Of a stretch of 64,000 nt of DNA, positions 43,865 to 53,043 are shown piece by piece. Below the pieces are notes generated by a model, which saw only the letters and a program-made list of their open reading frames with translations, made no database searches and was not told the origin of the DNA. How positions within the stretch are numbered: position 1 is the stretch's first letter; every line of letters starts with the position of its first letter. A program made the position numbers and the translations under genes. Source of the stretch: Planctomycetota bacterium (GTDB lineage Bacteria > Planctomycetota > Planctomycetia > Pirellulales > PNKZ01); assembly GCA_018242585.1 (NCBI GenBank), contig JAFEBQ010000022.1:1-64000 (forward strand). The letters are read 5' to 3'.

Positions 43865-46684
43865 CTACCTCACGTAGATGAATTCGTTGCTGGCCAACAG
43901 TCCGTGGCAGAGCAAAGCCCAGGCGTGCAGTTCAGCGGCCGCGGCGCGCCGCGCGTCGTCGGTCGACGCACCACGCAACTGGGCGACAAACTTCAAGGCC
44001 CGGTCCAACTCGCCGCGCGTCGGTGCCCGGCCAAACGCCGTGTAATAGGCGCGGCGCACGCGGCTGGCCGGATCGTGCTCGGTGTCCAACAGTCGGCGGG
44101 CCCAGACGTCGGCCGAGTCCATCACCAGCTCGGCGTTCAACATCCACAGCGCCTGCGGCGCGACGACCGTGCAGTTCCGGTTGCCAGTCGGGACCGTCGG
44201 GTCAGGAAAGTCGAACTGCTCGAACAACGTGTACAGGTTGTTGCGAATCACGGGCAGGTAAACCGCTCGGCGCAAGCTGTCGTACTTGGTCCGATCGATC
44301 GAGGTGTGATCGAATACGAACTGCCGGTTCCGCAGCGGCACCGTCTTGCCGCCGATCCGTTGTTCAAGTCGGCCGCTGACCGCCAGAATGGCGTCGCGAA
44401 TCTCCTCGGCTTCCAACCGTTGCTGCCGCCATTTCCACAGCAGCTTGTTCTCGGGATCGATCACGGCGCACTCGGCCTCGCGCGGATGACGCGAGGCCAT
44501 CTGATACGTATTCGAGCGCATGATCAGCCGGTGCAAATCCTTGGTCGACCAGCCCGCGGTGGCAAAGTGCCGGGCCAGCCAATCGAGCAACTCGGGATGG
44601 GTCGGCCGGTCGCCGAGTTGGCCAAAGTTGTCGGTCGAGCCGACAATGCCAGCGCCAAAATGCCACCGCCAGATCCGATTCACGTACACGCGCGCGGTCA
44701 ACGGGTGTTCCAGGTCGGCCATCCAGTTGGCCAGTTCCAGCCGACCACTCTGCTCGGCCGAGAACGAGTTCGTCGCTGCGGCCGAAGTGCCCGCCCCGCT
44801 CGACGAACCGAACGAGACCTGCATCACTTGTGGGAAACCGCGGGGCACGGCCTTGCCCAGGTTGCGGTGGCTGCCGCGGATGTGAATCGGCAGTTCGTTC
44901 ACCACCTTGCCGTCGGTCACTCCCATTGCCGCTGGCAGGTCGGGCGAGGTGCTTTCCAACACGCGAGCTTCCTCGCTCAGCCGGTGATACTCGGCCAGTG
45001 TTTCATCATCGAACGCGAACTCAGGCTTCGGAGGCACCGCCAAGAAACCAGCGTTGTCGTACAGCGCCGCGCGAGCCAGTTCGAGCGCTTCGTCGTCGAG
45101 CTTCTTCGCCTTGCCGTCTTTCTTCTTGGCCTCGGCCCACGCCGCTTCGGCCGCCGCGAACTTGAGGCGGTAGTACGAGTCGATTCCGTCGAAATCCTTG
45201 GCGGCTACTAGCTCGTGCCAGCGACCAAAGAACGGATCGTCGCGATGATATTCCAGGTGCAACCGACAGTGATGCAAAATGTGCGGGTGCAGCCCCAGCG
45301 GCTCGGCAATGGCCGCCACCTGGGTCAGGGGCATGTCGGGCGCGAACTTGGCCGACGCCATCAAATACTCTGTCGCCTTGGCACGCGCGGCGTCGCGCAG
45401 CTTGGTGGTCGCCTTCGACTTGAACGACGCGGCCGCCGCTTTCTTGGCCGTGATGGCGGCTTCGACCTTTTTGTTCTCCTCGGTCTCGGCGTCGCTGGCG
45501 AAGGTGTGTTCGTTCCAGTGCTTGATCGCGCCGGTCTTCGAGTCGGTAAAGGTTTTGGTGCTTTTGAGGATCGCCGCCAGCGAGTAGTAATCGGTCTGCT
45601 TCAACGGATCGAACTTGTGGTCGTGACAGCGGACACAGCCGAGCGTCATCCCCAAAAACACTTTGCCGATGGTGTCAAGCTGCTCGTCGATCGTGTCCAT
45701 GTCGAGCTTGTCGCGATCCGGCTCGGCCAGCACCTTGGCCCCCAGCACCAGAAAGCCCGTCGCGGTGCGCGACTCTTGATTGGCGTCGGCCAGTAGGTCG
45801 CCGGCCAATTGCTCGACCAGGAACCGATCGTACGGCTTGTCCCGGTTAAAGGCGTCGACGACCCAGTCGCGGTAGCGCCAGGCATTGCCAAACGCCAGGT
45901 TCTCGTCGAGCCCGTTCGAATCGGCGTAGCGGGCCACGTCGAGCCAGTGGCGTCCCCAACGCACGCCGTAATCGGGCGAGGCAAGCAGCCGCTCGACGAC
46001 GCGGTCGAACGCGTCGGGAACCTGATCGTTCAAGAATGCCTCGACTTCGGCCGGCGTGGGGGGCAGTCCGGTCAGATCGAACGTCGCGCGGCGAATCAGC
46101 GTCCGTTTGTCGGCCGGCGGGGCAGGGGAGAGCTTGGCCGCTTCCAGCCGGGCCAGCACGAATGCGTCAATCGGTGTGCGGACCCAGGCGGTGTTTTGCA
46201 CCGCCGGCAGGTCGGGCTTGCCAACTGGTTGAAACGCCCAGAACTTGCGGCCGTCGTCAATGCTCATACCGACCGGCGCGGGGCCAGAACTCTCCGCCCC
46301 CACCCGCGGGTCCGGAGCGCCTTCTTTCACCCAGCGTTCGAGCGTCGCCACTTCGGCGGCGGACAAACGATTCTGGGGCGGCATTTGCAGGTCGGGGTTC
46401 TTGTACCGAACGGCCTCGATCAGCCGGCTTTTCTCGGGATCACCCGCCACGAGCGCCGGCCCGGAGTCGCCCCCCTTCATCACGCCGTCGCGCGAATCGA
46501 GCAGCAAACCGCCGTTGGCTTCGCGCCCCGCGTGGCATTCATAGCAATGCTGAACCAGGATCGGCCGAACGCTCTTCTCGAAGAACTCCACGCCGGCGGC
46601 AGTCGGCTCCGCGGCACTGGCGTGTGACGTGCCGTAAAAGCAGATCGCGAGCGCGGCCCAGGCGGACCAGCACCCGGCGTTCAT
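43865..46684 (-). CDS. PSD1 / DUF1549-DUF1553 planctomycete cytochrome
   Basis: 939-aa exported protein with signal peptide (WAALAICFYGTSHASA). Order of domains: cytochrome PSCyt1 with CYECH heme motif near residue 47 and LQMPPQNRLS, then DUF1549 (PSCyt2; about 140-380, including ARYADSNGLDEN), a second CVRCHDHKFDPLKQTDY motif, a long helical middle, and DUF1553 (PSD1; from about 680, ANWMADLEHPLTARVYVNRIW cut short, FATAGWSTKDLHRLI). Either ATG at 46684 or 46717 is possible; neither has a good ribosome site. It is translationally close-coupled to DUF1501. Confidence 0.93.
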   Translation of the reverse strand: MNAGCWSAWAALAICFYGTSHASAAEPTAAGVEFFEKSVRPILVQHCYECHAGREANGGLLLDSRDGVMKGGDSGPALVAGDPEKSRLIEAVRYKNPDLQMPPQNRLSAAEVATLERWVKEGAPDPRVGAESSGPAPVGMSIDDGRKFWAFQPVGKPDLPAVQNTAWVRTPIDAFVLARLEAAKLSPAPPADKRTLIRRATFDLTGLPPTPAEVEAFLNDQVPDAFDRVVERLLASPDYGVRWGRHWLDVARYADSNGLDENLAFGNAWRYRDWVVDAFNRDKPYDRFLVEQLAGDLLADANQESRTATGFLVLGAKVLAEPDRDKLDMDTIDEQLDTIGKVFLGMTLGCVRCHDHKFDPLKQTDYYSLAAILKSTKTFTDSKTGAIKHWNEHTFASDAETEENKKVEAAITAKKAAAASFKSKATTKLRDAARAKATEYLMASAKFAPDMPLTQVAAIAEPLGLHPHILHHCRLHLEYHRDDPFFGRWHELVAAKDFDGIDSYYRLKFAAAEAAWAEAKKKDGKAKKLDDEALELARAALYDNAGFLAVPPKPEFAFDDETLAEYHRLSEEARVLESTSPDLPAAMGVTDGKVVNELPIHIRGSHRNLGKAVPRGFPQVMQVSFGSSSGAGTSAAATNSFSAEQSGRLELANWMADLEHPLTARVYVNRIWRWHFGAGIVGSTDNFGQLGDRPTHPELLDWLARHFATAGWSTKDLHRLIMRSNTYQMASRHPREAECAVIDPENKLLWKWRQQRLEAEEIRDAILAVSGRLEQRIGGKTVPLRNRQFVFDHTSIDRTKYDSLRRAVYLPVIRNNLYTLFEQFDFPDPTVPTGNRNCTVVAPQALWMLNAELVMDSADVWARRLLDTEHDPASRVRRAYYTAFGRAPTRGELDRALKFVAQLRGASTDDARRAAAAELHAWALLCHGLLASNEFIYVR

Positions 46685-46752
46685 CCAGCATTGTGATGTC
46701 GGTGGTTTGGCTCGCATCGAGAGTCAACTCGCAGTGCGGTTCGATCGATCAA

Positions 46753-47601
46753 TTACGATTTTGGCGCCGGCCCGAACTCGGCGGAAATCCGCTGGGCACA
46801 CTCCACCACGGCCTGGACGACCTCGGCTTGCTCGTCGGGATCGTCCTTGCGGCACAGGTGCGAGACACACAGCACGCCGAGCAGGCTGTTGCCGCTGCCC
46901 AGGATGGCGGTCGCGCAGTCCTTCACGCCCATTACGATCGGGCTGTCGTCGTGGGCATAGCCTTGCTGACGAATCGTCTCGAACTGGGTTTCGAGCGCGC
47001 GGACCTTGGCGGCCGGCTCGCCAGCGTGCTTCCAATACTCCTGACGACGATGATCGGGCAGCATGGCCAGCGCGGCCAGGCCGCTGATTCGACGGTGCAA
47101 CTCGAACGTCGCGCCGATGCGAACCGCCACCAACACGTCGGCGTCCCCTTCGGCCCGGGCGACGACGAGCATGCGATTTTGCGTGACGATGTTCAGGTGG
47201 CACGACTCGCGCAGCCGCCGCGCCAGGTGTTCCATGTGGGGCGTCGCGTGCGCAATCAGAAACTGGGTGCTCGCGTGCTGCGAGCCAATCTCGAACAGCT
47301 TGGTCGACAACCGATAGAACTGGGCGTCGTCGCGGACCAGGTAGCCGCGCTCTTGCAATCGCACCAGCACGCGGAACAACTCTTGCTTGGTGCGCCCCAG
47401 GGCGTCGGCAATGCCGGTCAGGCTCATGCCGTGCGAGGCGTCTGCCAAGAGTTCGAGAATGTCGAGGGCCTTGTCGACCGCGGGAACCTGGTAGGCGCTC
47501 GCCTCGCCGGTCGCGGGGCGTTCGGCGCCGTTACGCTCCGAGTTAGCCCGTTCGGCGACGTTACCGTTGGCGGTGGGGTTTTTCTTTCTGGCGGCTTTCA
47601 T
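46753..47601 (-). CDS. IclR-family transcriptional regulator
   Basis: 282-aa DNA-binding protein. A 40-residue low-complexity head (rich in Asn, Ala, Glu) precedes the winged HTH (ALDILELLADASHGMSLTGI and GRTKQELFRVLVRLQERGYL); the rest is the IclR effector domain. It is divergent from the dehydratase gene (69-bp gap), its probable target along with itself. The ATG has no ribosome site, and a promoter-like TTGACG-N15-TATAAA just upstream would start RNA only a few bases before the ATG, so the mRNA may be leaderless. Confidence 0.9.
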   Translation of the reverse strand: MKAARKKNPTANGNVAERANSERNGAERPATGEASAYQVPAVDKALDILELLADASHGMSLTGIADALGRTKQELFRVLVRLQERGYLVRDDAQFYRLSTKLFEIGSQHASTQFLIAHATPHMEHLARRLRESCHLNIVTQNRMLVVARAEGDADVLVAVRIGATFELHRRISGLAALAMLPDHRRQEYWKHAGEPAAKVRALETQFETIRQQGYAHDDSPIVMGVKDCATAILGSGNSLLGVLCVSHLCRKDDPDEQAEVVQAVVECAQRISAEFGPAPKS

Positions 47602-47616
47602 AAAACACAGTTTTAT
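47600..47616. promoter_or_regulatory. Perfect inverted repeat overlapping the IclR start, probable operator
   Basis: ATAAAAC-ACA-GTTTTAT (17 bp, 7-bp arms) lies at the start codon of the IclR gene and over its inferred -10 region, in the 69-bp gap between the divergent genes. Size and place fit an IclR operator giving autorepression and control of the dehydratase gene. Confidence 0.55.
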
Positions 47617-47670
47617 ATATGATACTAGCGTGCGTCAAGCGAATTCACGGCCAAACGCGGAACCGCAGCC

Positions 47671-48675
47671 ATGCCAATACATATTCCCACGATCGACGAC
47701 GTCCGCCGAGCGCAAGTCGTCATCCAGCAGCATCTCTCGCCCGCGCCCCTGGTTCGCTCGTACGCGCTGGAGCAAGCGCTCGGCCTGTCGGGCGGTCGCC
47801 GCGTGTGGCTGAAGGATTATGGTTGGACGCCGGTTGGGTCGTTCAAGCTGTTGGGGGCGCTCAACTGGATGGCGGCGCACGCGGCCGAGATCGGCGATCG
47901 ACCCGTGGCGGCTCACTCGTCAGGCAACTTCGCGGCGGGCATCTCGTACGCCGGAATGAAATACGCCAAGCGCGTGATCGTGGTCATGCCCGACACCGCC
48001 TCGCGGACCAAGGCCGAGTTAACCCGCTCGTTCGGCGCCGACATTCGCACGTACAACATCGCCCGCGATCACGAGACCGGCGAGCGCGACCGGCTGACGC
48101 ACGAGATTGCCGTCGAACTCGGCGCGATCCAGGCGTCCCCCTACGACGACCCGCACGTAATCGCCGGCAACGGCGTCGGCGGCTGGGAGATTGTCGAAGA
48201 GCTGCGACGACAGGGGCGCGAGGTGTCGCACTTTGTCTGCCAGGTGAGCGGCGGCGGGCTGATGGCCGGCCACGCCTTGGCGATTGCCGACGGGTTTCCT
48301 CGAGCACGCATCATTGGCGTCGAGCCCGAGGGGGCCGACGATTTCCGTCAATCGCTGGCGGCTCGTGAACGCCGGCGCGTCGAGCGGCCGCAGAGCATCT
48401 GTGACGGGCTATTGTCGTACGACGTGGGTGAGACGAACTGGCCGATTCTGGCGCGCTGCGTGGCCGAGAGCGTGGTCGTGGACGATCTGTCGACCCGCCG
48501 GGCGATGCGCTGGCTCTACCAGTGTCACGGCCTGCGCAGCGAACCCTCGGGGGCGATCACCACGGCCGCGGCGTTAAACGGCACGTTCGACCTGAGCGGT
48601 GAAGGGGACGTGGTTTTGGTCCTCAGCGGCCGCAACGCCGACGAGCAAGCGTTCCAAGATTGGATTGCGGTGTAG
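47671..48675 (+). CDS. PLP-dependent serine/threonine dehydratase-like protein
   Basis: 334-aa cytoplasmic fold-type II PLP enzyme. Lys59 in VGSFKLLGA is the Schiff-base residue, SSGNFAAG binds the substrate carboxylate, GGGLMAGH binds the PLP phosphate, and a C-terminal SGRNAD closes the site. The family covers L-threonine/serine dehydratase and threo-3-hydroxyaspartate ammonia-lyase; all give 2-oxo acids and ammonia. There is no C-terminal ACT or regulatory domain, which favours a catabolic rather than biosynthetic (IlvA) enzyme. It is probably controlled by the divergent IclR gene. Confidence 0.85.
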   Translation: MPIHIPTIDDVRRAQVVIQQHLSPAPLVRSYALEQALGLSGGRRVWLKDYGWTPVGSFKLLGALNWMAAHAAEIGDRPVAAHSSGNFAAGISYAGMKYAKRVIVVMPDTASRTKAELTRSFGADIRTYNIARDHETGERDRLTHEIAVELGAIQASPYDDPHVIAGNGVGGWEIVEELRRQGREVSHFVCQVSGGGLMAGHALAIADGFPRARIIGVEPEGADDFRQSLAARERRRVERPQSICDGLLSYDVGETNWPILARCVAESVVVDDLSTRRAMRWLYQCHGLRSEPSGAITTAAALNGTFDLSGEGDVVLVLSGRNADEQAFQDWIAV

Positions 48676-48847
48676 CAACACTCTCTCCTACTGACTCTCC
48701 TACTGAGTTGGCGTGCAATGAAGACGTATTCTGAAAAGTGGCCATATTGACGGCACGGCACATCTGTTGGGGTATTTTGTTTGCCCCCGAGAGAAGTAGT
48801 CGTTAAAGTCTGAACATGTGCGTTTCATTCCGCATTCAAGAGGGCAC

Positions 48848-49672
48848 ATGATGGCTAAAGAGTGGTATGCCAAAGTCAATGGTTCGCAAGTCGGGCCGCT
48901 TGAGCCCTCGGAACTGCGCGCGTTGGCGACGACTCTGCGACTAAAGCGGTCGGATGTGATCAGGAAAGGTGAAGGGGGCCAATGGGTTCCCGCGGAGAAA
49001 GTAAAAGGGCTCTTCGATGGAGTGCCCGCGGCTGCTGTCCCGCTGGTAGCTGCAAGTCGGCCTCCTTTGGTGCCGGAAGTAATGCCGAGGAGCGAGCGGC
49101 CCCAAGTTCGTCAGGTGTCCCAAGCTGAGCAATATGCCTCCGCGCCCCCAATTCAGGATTTGCCGAGCACCCTTCCTTCTGCATTGGTGCCAGTTCGGAC
49201 TGCACCCATCGCCCCGGCACAAGTACCTGATGTCCAGCGTGTGCCGTGCCCGATCTGTGGTGAGTCGATTGCCGCCACCGCCGTCAAGTGCCGACATTGT
49301 AACGAATACCTTGATGGGCGGCCCAATCCCGCGACCCAGTATCCCCAAGCTATTCAGCAGCCGCAAATCGTGATGATGGCGCCGCAACAGGCAGCGCCGA
49401 TCAATGTTGTTGTCAATCAGAGTAACGACAATTACATGTCGACCGCGGTGCAGACCAATGTTGGTCGCCACTATAAGCGATGGAGCAAAGGCACTGCGAT
49501 GGTCTTAAGTTTCTTGTGGCCAGGCTTGGGACAAATTTATAAAGGCGAACTTCTCGGTGGACTTGCCTGGATGTTCTTTGTGGTGGTCGGCTACGCATTC
49601 TTAATCATCCCGGGACTGGTGCTTCATCTGTTGTGCATAATTGGCGCCGGCATGGGGAACGAGTACGCATAA
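48848..49672 (+). CDS. GYF_2 (DUF4339)-zinc ribbon-TM2-like membrane protein
   Basis: 274-aa protein. Residues 3-57 form a GYF_2 domain (EWYAKVNGSQVGPLEPSEL and a WVPAEKV end), then a Pro-rich linker, a zinc ribbon with Cys134, Cys137, Cys148, Cys151 (CPICGES, CRHCNEY), and a C-terminal TM2-like pair of helices (LWPGLGQIYKGELLGGLAW). GYF domains bind Pro-rich peptides. This soluble-head, membrane-tail design occurs often in planctomycetes but has no known role. Two adjacent ATGs (48848, 48851) share a GAGGG site. Codon use looks less GC-biased than in flanking genes. Confidence 0.82.
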   Translation: MMAKEWYAKVNGSQVGPLEPSELRALATTLRLKRSDVIRKGEGGQWVPAEKVKGLFDGVPAAAVPLVAASRPPLVPEVMPRSERPQVRQVSQAEQYASAPPIQDLPSTLPSALVPVRTAPIAPAQVPDVQRVPCPICGESIAATAVKCRHCNEYLDGRPNPATQYPQAIQQPQIVMMAPQQAAPINVVVNQSNDNYMSTAVQTNVGRHYKRWSKGTAMVLSFLWPGLGQIYKGELLGGLAWMFFVVVGYAFLIIPGLVLHLLCIIGAGMGNEYA

Positions 49673-49709
49673 CTTTCCGGCGACAGTTGCGATTTATCAT
49701 AGGCGTCGT

Positions 49710-50456
49710 ATGCAAAGTGGCTTTGCTTCCGTAGTGCTCGTGTTGTTGGCCGCTCAAGGAATCCTCTTTGGCGCCGAACCACCTGCTGGCTTTCAACCGA
49801 TCTTCAATGGCCGCGATCTGGCGGGTTGGCACGGCTTGAACCCTCACTCGGTCACCAAGTTGCAAGGCGAGAAGCTGGGCGCGGCGCTGAAAAAAATGCG
49901 CGACGAGTTTTCCAGCCACTGGCGGGTCGAGAACGGCGAACTGGTGAATGATGGGACCGGGCCGTACGCCACGACCGACCAGGAGTTCGGCGACATCGAA
50001 CTACTGATCGAATACCGGACGGTTGCCGGGGCCGACAGCGGCATCTATCTGCGCGGCTGTCCCCAGGTGCAAATCTGGGACACCCATCAACCGAGCGTGG
50101 TCGACAAGCCGGATCGGAATCCGAACCTGGGCTCGGGGGGCTTGTTCAACAACACGCCGCGCACGCCGGGGCGCGACCCGTTGGTCCTGGCCGACAAGCC
50201 GTTCGGCGAGTGGAACGCGTTTCGCATCAAGCAAGCCGGCTCACGGACGTGGGTTTGGCTGAATAACAAGCTGGTGGTCGACGGCGCGGTATTGGAGAAC
50301 TATTACGACCGGACCAAGCCGATTCCAGCACGTGGGCCGATCATGCTGCAAACCCACGGGGGCGAGATTCGCTGGCGGAACATTATGGTCCGCGAACTCG
50401 GCGCGGAGGAAGCGGCCGATTTGATTCGCCAGGCCGAAGCCAAGAGCAAGGGGTAG
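49710..50456 (+). CDS. DUF1080 (3-keto-disaccharide hydrolase-like) protein
   Basis: 248-aa exported protein with signal peptide (ASVVLVLLAAQGILFGAE). The family opening PIFNGRDLAGWHG and the concanavalin-like segments DIELLIEYRTVAGADSGIYL and ARGPIMLQTHGGEIRWRNI are present. Some DUF1080 proteins hydrolyse 3-keto-glycosides or bind carbohydrate. It is followed by a sulfatase gene on the same strand after 138 bp. It is one of three DUF1080 units in the window (others at 57253-59271 and 59271-59984). Confidence 0.88.
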   Translation: MQSGFASVVLVLLAAQGILFGAEPPAGFQPIFNGRDLAGWHGLNPHSVTKLQGEKLGAALKKMRDEFSSHWRVENGELVNDGTGPYATTDQEFGDIELLIEYRTVAGADSGIYLRGCPQVQIWDTHQPSVVDKPDRNPNLGSGGLFNNTPRTPGRDPLVLADKPFGEWNAFRIKQAGSRTWVWLNNKLVVDGAVLENYYDRTKPIPARGPIMLQTHGGEIRWRNIMVRELGAEEAADLIRQAEAKSKG

Positions 50457-50594
50457 GGGCGCGCTGGGGTAATTACCCCCGTGGCTGGATCGCGCTGAAT
50501 TGCCAGCGCGATCGGCCCAGCTTTTTGACGCCGCTTGCCGACCGTTTATATTGACGCCGTTCCTCTTTCTTTTTTCGTGACAGAGGCTCGGGCA

Positions 50595-52097
50595 ATGAAG
50601 CGCTTCTTGGTGGTGGCGTGCGCGTGTTGGGCAATTGGTCTCGGAGTCGCCGAGACCCAAGAGCCGGCCAGCAAGTCCGCCGCCGAAACACGGATGAACG
50701 TCCTGTTCATTGCCATCGACGACCTGCGGCCAGAACTGGGCTGCTACGGCGTGCCGTATATCAAGACGCCGGCGATGGACCGGCTGGCCGCGTCGGGCAC
50801 CTTGTTCGAGCGGGCCTATTGCCAACAGTCGGTCTGCAATCCGTCGCGAGCCAGTCTGCTGTCGGGTTGCCGTCCGGCCACCACCAAAGTCGTGGTCAAC
50901 AACGTCAACCTGTTGACGGCCATGCCCAACGTGGTGACTCTACCGCGATTGTTCAAGGACCAAGGGTATCACACCGTCTCGATCGGCAAGATATTTCACA
51001 TCGAAGAGAAGGTGACTGACGACGCGCAGGCCTGGAGCGAGCCGTCGTTCATGCACAAGCCTGGCATCAAGTCCTGGTACACGCCCGAGTCGTTGGACCT
51101 GATTCGCCAGCGTCCCGCCGAGATGAAGACGGCCAGCAAGCTCGCCGACAACAAGGCAGCGCGCCGCGGGCCGCCGTTCGAGGCGGCCGACCTGCCCGAC
51201 AGCGCTTACAACGATCACGCCCTGGCCGAGCGGGCGGTGCAAGCGCTTGAACATGTGAAGGGAAAGCCGTTCTTTTTGGCCGTTGGTTTTTCAAAGCCGC
51301 ACCTGCCATTTTGCTGCCCCCAGAAATACTTCGACCTGTACCCGCTCGACACAATCGAGTTGCCCCAGAACCGGGCGCTTCCCGCCGGGGTGCCAGCCGT
51401 GGCGGGGCACGATTGGTACGAGTTGCGGACTTATGCCTCGGTGCCGCCCCGTGGGCCGATCAGCGACGAGATGGCCCGGCGGTTGATCCAAGGGTATCGC
51501 GCTTGTACGAGTTTCGTCGATGCGCAAATCGGGCTGGTCCTCGACGAACTCGATCGACAAGGGCTGCGCGATTCGACGATCGTCGTCCTGTGGGGAGATC
51601 ATGGCTATCACCTGGGCGAGCACGACATCTGGACCAAGATGACGAACTTCGAGTTGGCCACGCGCGTCCCCCTGATCGTGCGTGTGCCGGGCCGGCCCGC
51701 GGGTCAGCGCGCCCGCGGCATCGTCGAGTTGCTTGATCTGTACCCGACGCTGGCCGAGTTGTGCGCGCTGCCAGCGCCGCCACAACTGGAAGGAAAGAGC
51801 TTCGCGTCGCTGCTCAATGACGCTTCGTTGCCTGGCAAGAAGGTCGCCCTCAGCGAGTACACCCGCCCGAAACAAGCGCGGGGTGTCTCGGTTCGCTCCG
51901 ATAAGTTCCGCTACACCCAATGGCACGACCTGAAAGGGAAGCTTCTTGGCAGCGAGCTGTACGATGAGGTCGCCGACCCGGGCGAGAATACGAACCTGAT
52001 TGACAACCCGAAGTATGCCGACGAGGCGGCTCGGCTGGCGCTTGAACTCGACGAGAATCATCCCTTCCCAGGCTCGGATTTCGGCGGTACGAAGTAA
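50595..52097 (+). CDS. Secreted sulfatase, iduronate-2-sulfatase-like
   Basis: 500-aa enzyme with signal peptide (RFLVVACACWAIGLGVA). Calcium ligands are in AIDDLRPELGC (Asp42, Asp43), and the catalytic Cys81 is in CNPSRAS, the CxPSR consensus converted to formylglycine. Later HLPFCCP and LWGDHGYHLGEHD carry the remaining metal and sulfate ligands. The latter segments are most like iduronate-2-sulfatase. It cleaves sulfate esters, probably from algal or animal polysaccharides. No formylglycine-generating enzyme or sulfatase-maturase gene lies in the window. Confidence 0.93.
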   Translation: MKRFLVVACACWAIGLGVAETQEPASKSAAETRMNVLFIAIDDLRPELGCYGVPYIKTPAMDRLAASGTLFERAYCQQSVCNPSRASLLSGCRPATTKVVVNNVNLLTAMPNVVTLPRLFKDQGYHTVSIGKIFHIEEKVTDDAQAWSEPSFMHKPGIKSWYTPESLDLIRQRPAEMKTASKLADNKAARRGPPFEAADLPDSAYNDHALAERAVQALEHVKGKPFFLAVGFSKPHLPFCCPQKYFDLYPLDTIELPQNRALPAGVPAVAGHDWYELRTYASVPPRGPISDEMARRLIQGYRACTSFVDAQIGLVLDELDRQGLRDSTIVVLWGDHGYHLGEHDIWTKMTNFELATRVPLIVRVPGRPAGQRARGIVELLDLYPTLAELCALPAPPQLEGKSFASLLNDASLPGKKVALSEYTRPKQARGVSVRSDKFRYTQWHDLKGKLLGSELYDEVADPGENTNLIDNPKYADEAARLALELDENHPFPGSDFGGTK

Positions 52098-52243
52098 GTT
52101 TCTGGCCGACGAGGTTGGGCCACGCTATAACGGATCGGCCGATCGCCACGCGCTGGCCAACTTCCAGGTGGCCCGGCTGTGATGAAGGCTCCCGCCCCGT
52201 TACTCGCCGAATTCCCCTTTCCTGATCGAAGGATTGGTATCTG

Positions 52244-53023
52244 ATGTCGCGTCGTTTCAAAGAGATTTTGGCCGCGGGGGAGCTGGCCCGCGTCTTTTGT
52301 GTGGGACGCTTGCCCACGACCGTGACGGTCGATCTGTTCGCGCTGGCCGGCGGGTTTGCCGGCTTTTGGATCGACCAGGAGCACGTCGGCCTCACCTGGC
52401 AAGAAGTGCAAACCTTGTCGGTGGCGGCGCGGGCCAACGGGCTCGACTGTTTCGTCCGCATGGCCCCGACCGACTATGCGGCCGTGACCCAGAATCTGGA
52501 AGCCGGCGCTGGCGGCGTGATGGCGGCGCAAATCCAGTCGGCCGCGCACGCCGAGCAATTCGTGCAGTGGGCCAAGTTCGCGCCGCGCGGCTTGCGCGGA
52601 CTGAACACCCAGGGGCGCGACGCCAACTACACGCACAAGCCGCCGATTCAGTTCGCCGCCGACGCCAATCGAGAGAACTTCGTGGCGATTCAGATCGAGA
52701 CGCTCGGCTCGCTCGACGAGGTGGAACAGATTGCCGCGCTGGCCGACGTGGACCTGCTGTTCGTCGGGCCGAGCGATTTGTCGCAGGCCCTGGGCGTGCT
52801 GGGCCAGTTCGATCATCCCAAGTTGTGGGAAGGCATCGAGCGGATCGCACGCGCGTGCAAGGCCCACGGCAAGCACTGGGGCACGGTGCCGGCCGATCCC
52901 AAGTTCGCCGACCGATGTTACGAGTTGGGTTGCCGGATGGTCAGCATCGCGCCCGACGTTCGCGCGCTGCGGCTGGGCATCGACGCTGCCAAGACGGCGT
53001 ACGGGTCGTTGTTCCAGAAGTAG
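52244..53023 (+). CDS. HpcH/HpaI aldolase family protein
   Basis: 259-aa cytoplasmic TIM-barrel, class II pyruvate aldolase type. FWIDQEHVGLTWQEV holds the catalytic His region, FVRMAPTD the second strand, FVAIQIETLGSLDEVEQI a metal-binding Glu, and DLLFVGPSDLSQALG a metal-binding Asp and the substrate loop. Members cleave 2-keto-3-deoxy sugar acids or 4-hydroxy-2-oxo acids to pyruvate and an aldehyde. It sits between a sulfatase and a ceramidase-like gene and may process sugar acids released outside the cell. Confidence 0.88.
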   Translation: MSRRFKEILAAGELARVFCVGRLPTTVTVDLFALAGGFAGFWIDQEHVGLTWQEVQTLSVAARANGLDCFVRMAPTDYAAVTQNLEAGAGGVMAAQIQSAAHAEQFVQWAKFAPRGLRGLNTQGRDANYTHKPPIQFAADANRENFVAIQIETLGSLDEVEQIAALADVDLLFVGPSDLSQALGVLGQFDHPKLWEGIERIARACKAHGKHWGTVPADPKFADRCYELGCRMVSIAPDVRALRLGIDAAKTAYGSLFQK

Positions 53024-53043
53024 TCCACGCAGGGGAGCGAACC

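Noticed and set aside
48683-48706. Perfect tandem duplication of CTCTCCTACTGA behind the dehydratase gene.
   Set aside because: Two copies only, probably a slippage event; no function suggested.
52234-53043. In-frame upstream extension of the ceramidase-like gene at 53044.
   Set aside because: It overlaps the aldolase gene in another frame and shows no conserved sequence; the GTG at 53044 has a ribosome site and signal peptide.
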